From: Gammaproteobacteria bacterium UBA6724
Lineage (GTDB): Bacteria; Pseudomonadota; Gammaproteobacteria; Pseudomonadales; Azotimanducaceae
Length of the DNA stretch: 7,767 nucleotides
NCBI GenBank assembly: GCA_002454165.1
Contig: DKIG01000028.1
Coordinates: 1-7,767, forward strand
Direction: 5' to 3'
In this document: piece after piece, positions 1 through 5,403 of the stretch
Layout: each line of letters begins with the position of its first letter
Numbering within the stretch: the first letter of the stretch is position 1
Notes under the pieces: generated by a model
Databases searched by the model: none
What the model was told of the DNA's origin: nothing
What the model saw: only the letters and a program-made list of their open reading frames with translations
Made by a program: the position numbers and the translations under genes

Positions 1-61
1 TCAACCAGAGTGCCAAAGCATGCCCTCACGAAAGCGGGGGGTGGTGGACCTGTACCTACTG

Positions 62-90
62 TTTACTTTGTTAATCTAAACGATAATAAT
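62..90 (+). promoter_or_regulatory. Putative sigma70 promoter of feoAB
   Basis: TTTACT (62-67, four of six matches to the -35 consensus) is followed after 17 bases by AATAAT (85-90, five of six matches to -10). This puts transcription start near base 97 and gives a leader of about 22 nt before feoA. The -10 element lies inside the Fur box, the usual arrangement for iron repression. The call rests on pattern matching only. Bases 1-61 show no supportable gene; short open frames run into feoA's leader but carry no recognisable protein. Confidence 0.55.
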
Positions 91-95
91 TCTCA
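81..95 (+). promoter_or_regulatory. Fur box upstream of feoA
   Basis: CGATAATAATTCTCA matches the 7-1-7 Fur inverted repeat TGATAAT-N-ATTATCA at 12 of 14 informative positions, the differences being the first base and one base of the right arm. The longer 19-bp form (82-100) matches at about 13 positions. It overlaps the putative -10 element and lies 23 bases before the feoA start, so Fur with ferrous iron bound should block transcription of feoAB when iron is sufficient. Ferrous-iron uptake loci are classic Fur targets. Confidence 0.8.
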
Positions 96-118
96 TCTCC
101 ATTTACACAGAGATTGAC

Positions 119-346
119 ATGACGCTGGCAGATATGGTGCCGAATAGCCAATGCCGTATCACTGATGCGGCGGACGGACATCTGGACTTGCAGAGCCGAC
201 TCTACGCCCTTGGCCTCTATCCAGGAGTGCTGGTTAGTGTGCTGCGCTCGGCACCCTTTGGTGATCCATTGCAGATAAAGGTCGGTGGCACCCTGCTGAG
301 TATTCGCCGGCAGGAGGCTGTCTTCGTCAGGGTGGAGTCGGCATGA
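119..346 (+). CDS. feoA: FeoA, ferrous iron transport accessory protein
   Basis: Small cytoplasmic SH3-like protein that supports FeoB in Fe(II) uptake. The 75-residue length is normal for FeoA. Family hallmarks are visible in order: RLYALGLYPG (27-36), the APFGDP turn (45-50), and the terminal strand with LSIRRQEA (60-67) followed by alternating hydrophobics. The ATG at 119 lies just downstream of the Fur-controlled promoter; the preceding CAGAGA is only a weak ribosome-binding site. The stop codon overlaps the feoB start (ATGA at 343-346), which implies translational coupling and one operon. Next to feoB the assignment is secure. A transcriptional-repressor relative such as the C-terminal domain of DtxR is excluded by the absence of a DNA-binding domain. 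Confidence 0.95.
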   Translation: MTLADMVPNSQCRITDAADGHLDLQSRLYALGLYPGVLVSVLRSAPFGDPLQIKVGGTLLSIRRQEAVFVRVESA

Positions 347-3015
347 AGACCATCAAAATTGCGTTGATTGGCAACCCCAACTGCGGCAAGACCACCCTTT
401 TCAACGCTCTGACTGGCGGGCATCAGAAGGTCGGGAACTGGCCCGGCGTTACGGTTGAAAAGAAATCTGGCGCCTTCCATACAAAATTGCTTGCCGGACA
501 GCCAATCAAATGCGAAATAGTTGACCTGCCGGGTATCTATTCCCTGGAACAGTCTTCTTTCAGGCTAGATGAAAAAATTGCCCGGGATTACCTATTGGGC
601 GGCTCATCACATGACGCGTCGCATATCTCGTCACATAGTTCACCAGAGGCCCCTTCAAACGGCGAATTTGATGTCATCATCAACATTGTTGACGCTGGCA
701 ATTTGCAACGGAATCTTGTCTTAACCCAACAGTTGTTGGAAATTGGTAAGCCCTGTGTGGTCGCGCTCAACATGCTGGATGTCGCCGCCCAGCAGGGTAT
801 CAGCATTAATACTGAGCAACTCGCCGCGACACTGGGACTTGCCGTTGCGCCCATCATCGCATCAAGGCAGGAGGGGCTGGATGAACTTCTGGCGTCAATC
901 CTGGCGATTCCCGAACTCAATCTTGGCGAATATGCGCCCGATATGCCCGCGCCGCCGGCACCGCCACGACACCGTCATCACCATCAGGCCAGGCCACCGT
1001 CACCACCGCGTCAGGCTATAAGTCCCCAGGACAAGACGCCAGCCCAAGCATCGCCGACTGCCAGAGCGGAAGAGCAGCAGCATGTCGCCGTTACTGCGCC
1101 ACCATCACCGCCACGACATCGTCATCACCATCAGGCCACGCCACCGTCACCACCACGCCAGGCCGCCGTTACTGCGCCACCGTCACCACCACGCCAGGCC
1201 GCCGCAATGCAGGACAAGACATCGGCGCAAGCATCGCCGACCGCCAGGGCGGAAGGGCAGCGGCATGCCGCCGTTACTGCGCCACCGTCACCGTCACGAC
1301 ACCGTCATCACCATCAGGCCACGCCACCGTCACCGCCACGCCATGCCGCCGCAATGCAGGACCAGACGCCAGCCCAAGCATCGCCGACTGCCAGGGCGGA
1401 AGGGCAGCGGCAGCACCAGAGTGATTTTGTCAGCGAGAAGTTGCTCAGGCGGTATCACAGAGCCGAGCAGATAGTAGCCGGCGTAGTGCAGCAGGCGACA
1501 GTGAAGCACACAGTCACCGAGCGGATTGATGCCTGGATATTGAATAAGTGGCTAGGTCTGCCCATTTTTCTGCTGCTGATGTATCTGATGTTCACGATTG
1601 CTATTAACCTGGGCGCGGTGTTTATTGATTTTTTCGACATCTTCTTTGGCGCGGCGGTGGTGGAGACACCTCGCTGGATGCTGGAATCCATGGCGGCGCC
1701 GGCATGGCTGATGGTGCTTCTGGCGGACGGGCTGGGCGGCGGCATTCAACTGGTGGCGACCTTCATTCCGGTCATCGGATTTTTGTTTCTCTGCCTGTCG
1801 GTGCTGGAAGCCTCGGGTTATATGTCCCGGGCTGCCTTTGTGGTGGACAGGTTGATGAGCAAAATTGGCTTGCCGGGTAATGCCTTCGTGCCGCTTATCG
1901 TTGGCTTCGGGTGCAATGTACCAGCGGTGATGGCGACGCGTAGCCTGGGGCGCGAGAGTGACCGGCTTTTGACCATCGCCATGGCACCCTTTATGTCCTG
2001 CGGCGCGAGGTTGACGGTCTATGCACTCTTTGCCGCCGCACTCTTCCCTGACCAGGGGCAGAACATCATATTTGCGCTCTATCTTCTGGGCGTTGCCATG
2101 GCGGTGTTGACCGGTTGGCTATTCAGGAAGCAGATTTTTGATACCGAGGTCACGCCGTCCTTCCAGGAAATGCCGTCCTATCATCTGCCGGTGCTGCGCA
2201 ATATCCTGCTGACCTCCTGGTTTCGTATGAAAGGTTTCATCTTCCGCGCAGGCAAGACTATCGTCCTGGTGGTGATTGCCCTGAGTTTCCTTAACTCAAT
2301 GGGTACGGATGGCTCCTTCGGTAATGAAGACAGCGACAGCTCGGTGCTCGCCATCATCGGCAAGAGCATCACGCCGGTATTTGCGCCCATTGGGTTGCAA
2401 CGGGAGAACTGGCCCGCCACCGTCGGGCTCTTCACGGGTCTGTTTGCCAAGGAAGCCGTGGTCGGCACGCTTGATGCGCTTTACAGTCGGGAAGAGAGCA
2501 ATCAGGAAGAGGGGCTCGGGCGTCCAGACATGACGGCGGCGGTGCTCAGCGCAGTGGGTTCCATCGGCGATAATCTGACGGAGTTGACTGGCAGCCTGGG
2601 AGACCCGCTCGGGATTCGGCTTGAGTCAAGCGGCAGCATTGAGGGAGCAGCAGCGCAACAGGGCGTAACCAGTTCCACTCTGACGAATATGGCGTCAATG
2701 TTTGATTCCCGGTTCGCTGCCTTCTGTTACCTGGTATTCATATTGTTATACGCACCCTGCGTTGCAGTCTTGGGGGCGACCGCCAAAGAAGCAGGTCTCA
2801 CCTGGATGTTATTGATGTTTTTCTGGACGACCGGGCTGGCTTATGTCACCTCTAGTTGCATCTATCAGGCAGGCACCTTCGCCAGCCATCCGGGTACTTC
2901 AAGCCTCTGGCTGCTCGGTAGCGCTCTGGTCAGTTTTCTCGCCGTGAAATTTTTGAAGACAGTCGGCAAACCCTATACAAGGGGTGAATTGATCAGAGTC
3001 GTTCAGGTCAGTTAA
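343..3015 (+). CDS. feoB: FeoB ferrous iron permease with His/Pro-rich repeat linker
   Basis: Inner-membrane Fe(II) transporter with an N-terminal G-protein domain. Visible GTPase motifs: G1 GNPNCGKT (10-17), G2 Thr37, G3 DLPG (61-64), G4 NMLD (143-146), G5 around ASR (173-175). The membrane part begins near LGLP (404) and carries the conserved GFGCNVP (521-527), MSCGAR (551-556) and AKEAVVGT (702-709) signatures, with Cys524, Cys553 and Cys806 in conserved contexts. At 890 residues it is longer than E. coli FeoB (773). The extra length comes from a His/Ser insert at 88-107 and a His/Pro tandem repeat at 203-358. The repeat stands where the helical GDI domain is expected; only its last helix (about 362-390) resembles the family. 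The C-terminus lacks the cysteine cluster of E. coli FeoB, and no feoC follows. The start is set by the ATGA overlap with feoA and a GGTGGAG ribosome-binding site at 331-337. The frame is open throughout and all core motifs are intact, so it is probably functional. Confidence 0.95.
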   Translation: MKTIKIALIGNPNCGKTTLFNALTGGHQKVGNWPGVTVEKKSGAFHTKLLAGQPIKCEIVDLPGIYSLEQSSFRLDEKIARDYLLGGSSHDASHISSHSSPEAPSNGEFDVIINIVDAGNLQRNLVLTQQLLEIGKPCVVALNMLDVAAQQGISINTEQLAATLGLAVAPIIASRQEGLDELLASILAIPELNLGEYAPDMPAPPAPPRHRHHHQARPPSPPRQAISPQDKTPAQASPTARAEEQQHVAVTAPPSPPRHRHHHQATPPSPPRQAAVTAPPSPPRQAAAMQDKTSAQASPTARAEGQRHAAVTAPPSPSRHRHHHQATPPSPPRHAAAMQDQTPAQASPTARAEGQRQHQSDFVSEKLLRRYHRAEQIVAGVVQQATVKHTVTERIDAWILNKWLGLPIFLLLMYLMFTIAINLGAVFIDFFDIFFGAAVVETPRWMLESMAAPAWLMVLLADGLGGGIQLVATFIPVIGFLFLCLSVLEASGYMSRAAFVVDRLMSKIGLPGNAFVPLIVGFGCNVPAVMATRSLGRESDRLLTIAMAPFMSCGARLTVYALFAAALFPDQGQNIIFALYLLGVAMAVLTGWLFRKQIFDTEVTPSFQEMPSYHLPVLRNILLTSWFRMKGFIFRAGKTIVLVVIALSFLNSMGTDGSFGNEDSDSSVLAIIGKSITPVFAPIGLQRENWPATVGLFTGLFAKEAVVGTLDALYSREESNQEEGLGRPDMTAAVLSAVGSIGDNLTELTGSLGDPLGIRLESSGSIEGAAAQQGVTSSTLTNMASMFDSRFAAFCYLVFILLYAPCVAVLGATAKEAGLTWMLLMFFWTTGLAYVTSSCIYQAGTFASHPGTSSLWLLGSALVSFLAVKFLKTVGKPYTRGELIRVVQVS
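604..663 (+). other. 60-bp His/Ser-rich insert in the FeoB GTPase domain
   Basis: Encodes FeoB residues 88-107, SSHDASHISSHSSPEAPSNG. It lies between the helix following switch II (ending IARDYLLGG) and the strand VIINIVDA. In E. coli FeoB these segments are joined by only a few residues, recalled as YILSGDADLLINVVDA. SSH recurs twice and SH once, giving three histidines. The insert should form a surface loop on the G domain. The boundary comes from comparison with remembered family sequences, not a computed alignment. Confidence 0.7.
949..1416 (+). repeat. In-frame 147-bp tandem repeat, three units, within feoB
   Basis: Three units encode FeoB residues 203-251, 252-312 and about 313-358. 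Each runs APPSPPRHRHHHQA, then PPSPPRQA, then a QDKTPAQASPTARAEGQ-like segment. Unit length is 49 residues (147 bp). Unit 2 is 61 residues because 12 residues (36 bp) are duplicated inside it. The copies are strongly similar at DNA level as well as in protein. The array holds about 16 histidines, about 35 prolines and no cysteine, and is predicted disordered and basic. All lengths are multiples of three, so the FeoB frame is kept. Confidence 0.9.
1139..1204 (+). repeat. 30-bp perfect direct repeat inside FeoB repeat unit 2
   Basis: Bases 1139-1168 and 1175-1204 are identical and begin CGCCACCGTCACCACCACGC. The 36-bp offset corresponds to a 12-residue in-frame duplication, PPSPPRQAAVTA (267-278) followed by PPSPPRQAAAMQ (279-290). 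This looks like a slippage or unequal-recombination event later than the formation of the 147-bp units. Confidence 0.85.
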
Positions 3016-3040
3016 GGCACGAATTAATTCCTTTCATCCT

Positions 3041-3064
3041 GCCTGGTGTTCTACCTGGCGTTTT
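3041..3064 (+). terminator. Weak hairpin after feoB
   Basis: GCCTGGT (3041-3047), a five-base loop and ACCTGGC (3053-3059) can pair with one central T-T mismatch, followed by GTTTT. The stem is short and the T-run brief, so alone it would be a poor terminator. It may only assist the better candidate about 20 bases downstream. Confidence 0.25.
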
Positions 3065-3082
3065 ACCTGTTGCTCTATCAAA

Positions 3083-3109
3083 TGTCCCGCCCGGCGGATG
3101 GCATTTTTT
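3083..3109 (+). terminator. Candidate intrinsic terminator of feoAB
   Basis: TGTC (3083-3086) pairs with GGCA (3100-3103), including one G-T wobble. CCG (3087-3089) pairs with CGG (3095-3097). Two bases (3098-3099) bulge and the loop is CCCGG. Six T residues (3104-3109) follow immediately, the classic intrinsic terminator form. The hairpin lies 67 bases after the feoB stop and before the putative promoter at 3125. It contains the ATG at 3098 that would otherwise extend the next gene, which argues against that start. No folding energy was computed. Confidence 0.5.
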
Positions 3110-3124
3110 GCGAGATGTAACTTC

Positions 3125-3153
3125 TTGCGTCTCTACCCTTCCGATAACATAAT
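3125..3153 (+). promoter_or_regulatory. Putative promoter of the sensor/exchanger operon
   Basis: TTGCGT (3125-3130) and CATAAT (3148-3153, five of six matches) are separated by 17 bases. Transcription would start at about 3160, next to the ATG at 3161, so the mRNA would be leaderless or nearly so. That fits the lack of any ribosome-binding site before 3161. It follows directly after the candidate feoB terminator, which suggests the downstream genes are independent of Fur control. Confidence 0.45.
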
Positions 3154-3160
3154 CCAACGC

Positions 3161-4432
3161 ATGGATATTCGTACCAGGCTTGTGCTTGCGCTTGTTTTCT
3201 TTTCCCTGGCAAGTATGACCTTGCTGGGCATGTTTGCTTACACCACATCGGCGACTTTGTTGCAGAAAATGTCCCTGCGTCAACTGGACACCCTGGCTGA
3301 GAGTAAGAAGCAGGAAATCCTCAAGGTTTACGGTGGCTGGGAGGATAATCTGCGCCTGGTGAAGCACCGGACGCAACTGCGTAAATCTATCAGAGACTAT
3401 GTAAAGCAAGGCAGTCGGGATGCCCGCAGGCAGGTAGAAAGAATCATTCAGGGGATTGTCGAGAATACCGCGATAGATGGTATCGACAAGCTGAGTGTGT
3501 TCACTAGTGACGGTAGCGAGATTGCCTCCTTTGGAATCTCCGATATTACGCCCTCCAGTATTAGCTCCAGCGAAGCGCCTGTCAGTAAGGACATCACTTA
3601 CGAGGGTGCTCATGTGGGGACCCACCCTGACAAGCCAGACGGCGTACAACTGGTGCTTAGCACGGACGTACAACTGGACGGCGAGATGATAGGCAGGATT
3701 GAATTGATTATTGATGCGGCGAAACTGCTTGATGTGACCACTGATTACACCGGGCTGGGTGACACCGGGGAAGCCTTCGTTGTTATGAAGACAAGAGTTA
3801 TGAAGACAACTGTTATGAAGGCAAGAGTTATGAAGGCAACGGTTACGAAGACAACGGTTATAAATACAAGGGATATGAAAACAGGCGGCATGAAAACAAG
3901 CGAGGTGTTACAACGACTTAATCCGCCGCGGCATCAACTTGCGAACTGGGACAGCAGACAACCCCTGGCTACCGCCTCTGATGATATGCGCCGGGCTTTT
4001 CCCGAAAGCCGCCCGATTGTCCCAGAGGAACATACCGACTACCGAGGAGAAGTCGTCTGGTCAGTAACCCGTTTACTGCCTGTCCAAGACTGGGGACTGG
4101 TGGTCAAGGTTGATGTCAATGAGGAGGAAAAGCGCGTTCATGAGTTGCGCAAATCGTTGTTTGATATTGCCATTGCCTTGTCAGCCTTTGCCATTATCGG
4201 CGGTGCTCTGCTGGGCTTCTATCTGGCGCGGCCGATCCGTCGTCTGGCGGTGGTGGTTGAGAAAATACAGCAGGGCGAAACTCACATTCGTGCCGAGGTG
4301 AAGGGCAACGATGAGATTGCTTACCTGGCGAAAATCATCAATCTCTATATGGACGATATAGAATCAGAGCGGCAGGATGCTACGAGCCAGTTGGCACAGC
4401 ATCCCCCGGACGATTCCCGTTGCGATGACTGA
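3161..4432 (+). CDS. Cache-like/HAMP membrane sensor without output domain
   Basis: A predicted signalling protein of 423 residues. TM helix 1 is at about 7-27, a large periplasmic region spans about 28-331, TM helix 2 is at about 333-355, and a HAMP domain runs from ARPIRRLAVVVEKIQQG (356) to about 404. The protein ends about 20 residues later. The periplasmic part resembles double-Cache sensors of histidine kinases and cyclases, including LGDTGEAFVV (199-207) and RLNPPRH (252-258). Between those two motifs lies a 40-residue run of pentapeptide repeats (208-247). No kinase, GGDEF, EAL or chemotaxis output domain follows, because the next gene starts inside its last codons. The ligand is unknown. 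The start at 3161 is preferred over the in-frame ATG at 3098 because the latter adds a non-hydrophobic extension and lies in a terminator-like hairpin. It could be a complete partner-dependent sensor or a sensor kinase that lost its catalytic half. Confidence 0.75.
   Translation: MDIRTRLVLALVFFSLASMTLLGMFAYTTSATLLQKMSLRQLDTLAESKKQEILKVYGGWEDNLRLVKHRTQLRKSIRDYVKQGSRDARRQVERIIQGIVENTAIDGIDKLSVFTSDGSEIASFGISDITPSSISSSEAPVSKDITYEGAHVGTHPDKPDGVQLVLSTDVQLDGEMIGRIELIIDAAKLLDVTTDYTGLGDTGEAFVVMKTRVMKTTVMKARVMKATVTKTTVINTRDMKTGGMKTSEVLQRLNPPRHQLANWDSRQPLATASDDMRRAFPESRPIVPEEHTDYRGEVVWSVTRLLPVQDWGLVVKVDVNEEEKRVHELRKSLFDIAIALSAFAIIGGALLGFYLARPIRRLAVVVEKIQQGETHIRAEVKGNDEIAYLAKIINLYMDDIESERQDATSQLAQHPPDDSRCDD
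3782..3901 (+). repeat. 15-bp x 8 tandem repeat in the sensor gene
   Basis: Eight contiguous 15-bp units encode VMKTR, VMKTT, VMKAR, VMKAT, VTKTT, VINTR, DMKTG and GMKTS (residues 208-247). Units 1-4 are nearly identical and alternate in their last three bases, giving a 30-bp higher-order dimer (units 1-2 resemble 3-4). Units 5-8 diverge progressively. The unit length keeps the frame. The array interrupts the predicted periplasmic Cache-like domain. Confidence 0.92.
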
Positions 4433-5372
4433 AATTACCGCCTTCCTGATGCTGTTTGGCGGTTTTGTCTATCTTCTGATGGGTGGTGAACTCCTGGTTC
4501 TCGGTGCCCTCAGCCTGTCCAAGGAAAGCAAGATCCCGCCTGTCGTGGTGGGTATGACGGTGGTGGCAATGGGCACCTCAGCGCCAGAATTGATGGTGTC
4601 TATCCTATCTGCCCTGTCGGGTCATCCCGGGATTACAGTCGGCAATGTGGTGGGTAGCAACATTGCCAATGTATTATTGGTGATCGGTATCCCGGTCCTG
4701 ATATATCCGATCGCTTGCTCTCAGCGGGGCCTCCCGCGACAAACCCATCTGATGATCGGGGTGTCGCTCATGTTTATTGTGATGTGTGTGTTTCAGCCCA
4801 TATCTTTCCTTGAAGGGATGCTGCTCGTTTTTATCTTGTTTTGCTTCCTGATTCTCGTATTCCGTGGTGCCGTCGTCATCTCAGGACTAGATGATGTAGA
4901 AGAAGATCTGAATCGAGTCGGGTTGCCGAGTCACCCTGGCACAATCACGCTCTTTATCCTTCTAGGTGTACTCACGCTACCGCTGGGCGCGGACCTGGTG
5001 GTTGAGAGCGGCGTCTTCCTGGCGACCAGTTGGGGCGTCTCCGAGGCGGTGATAGGTCTCAGTCTGATAGCGCTGGGGACTTCCTTGCCTGAGTTAAGCA
5101 CGACGCTGATTGCAGCCCTGCACAAAAGCCCGGATGTGGCTATCGGCAATGTCGTTGGTAGCAACATCTTTAATATTCTGGCTATCCTCGGCATTACGGC
5201 TTTGTTGACGGACATTCCCGTTGACCCGGAATTTCTACGATTTGATGTCTGGGTCATGTTTGCAAGTTCACTACTCTTGTGGCTGTTTGTGTTGACCAAA
5301 GCCACCATCGGCAAAGTCACCGGCGGCCTGTTGTTGTTGGGCTACTTCTCCTATCTGTACGCAATTTATTGA
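4425..5372 (+). CDS. CaCA-family sodium/calcium antiporter (YrbG-like)
   Basis: Inner-membrane cation exchanger of the calcium/cation antiporter superfamily, probably exporting Ca2+ against Na+ or H+. At 315 residues it is close to E. coli YrbG. Both inverted alpha-repeats are visible: GMTVVAMGTSAPEL (43-56) with GNVVGSNIAN (73-82), and GLSLIALGTSLPEL (about 211-224) with GNVVGSNIFN (241-250). The acidic residues Glu55 and Glu223 and the Asn of each GSN are the expected ion ligands. About ten hydrophobic segments are present, with an acidic cytoplasmic loop (LDDVEED) between the halves. The ATG at 4425 overlaps the sensor stop by 8 bases (ATGACTGA) and has no good ribosome-binding site, so translational coupling is likely. 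An in-frame ATG at 4377 would add 16 polar residues and is less convincing. Ion specificity cannot be read from the sequence. Confidence 0.92.
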   Translation: MTEITAFLMLFGGFVYLLMGGELLVLGALSLSKESKIPPVVVGMTVVAMGTSAPELMVSILSALSGHPGITVGNVVGSNIANVLLVIGIPVLIYPIACSQRGLPRQTHLMIGVSLMFIVMCVFQPISFLEGMLLVFILFCFLILVFRGAVVISGLDDVEEDLNRVGLPSHPGTITLFILLGVLTLPLGADLVVESGVFLATSWGVSEAVIGLSLIALGTSLPELSTTLIAALHKSPDVAIGNVVGSNIFNILAILGITALLTDIPVDPEFLRFDVWVMFASSLLLWLFVLTKATIGKVTGGLLLLGYFSYLYAIY

Positions 5373-5391
5373 GGGGCGGATTCGCCAACCT

Positions 5392-5397
5392 GAGGAG
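5392..5397 (+). promoter_or_regulatory. Ribosome-binding site deciding the permease start
   Basis: GAGGAG lies six bases before the ATG at 5404 and only three before the in-frame GTG at 5401. The spacing favours ATG 5404, shortening the protein by one residue relative to the longest frame. Confidence 0.75.
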
Positions 5398-5403
5398 TCA
5401 GTG

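Noticed and set aside
1..118. Tail of an upstream gene
   Set aside because: Short open frames exist on the plus strand but none shows recognisable protein sequence, so no partial gene is called.
949..1416. Repeat array considered as a CRISPR array
   Set aside because: Units are contiguous without unique spacers, have coding lengths that are multiples of three, and lie in one open frame between FeoB domains.
1082..1474. His-rich 130-residue open frame in the +2 phase of the feoB repeat
   Set aside because: It is open only because the repeat unit is a multiple of three; it lacks a ribosome-binding site and family match, while the FeoB frame links intact GTPase and membrane domains.
3098..3160. 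Upstream extension of the sensor to an ATG at 3098
   Set aside because: The added 21 residues do not form a better signal anchor, and the codon lies in a terminator-like hairpin upstream of the likely promoter.
3008..3673. 221-residue minus-strand open frame opposite the sensor start
   Set aside because: No recognisable domain; it lies antisense to the sensor's TM and Cache-like region and across the putative terminator and promoter, and reads like a shadow frame.
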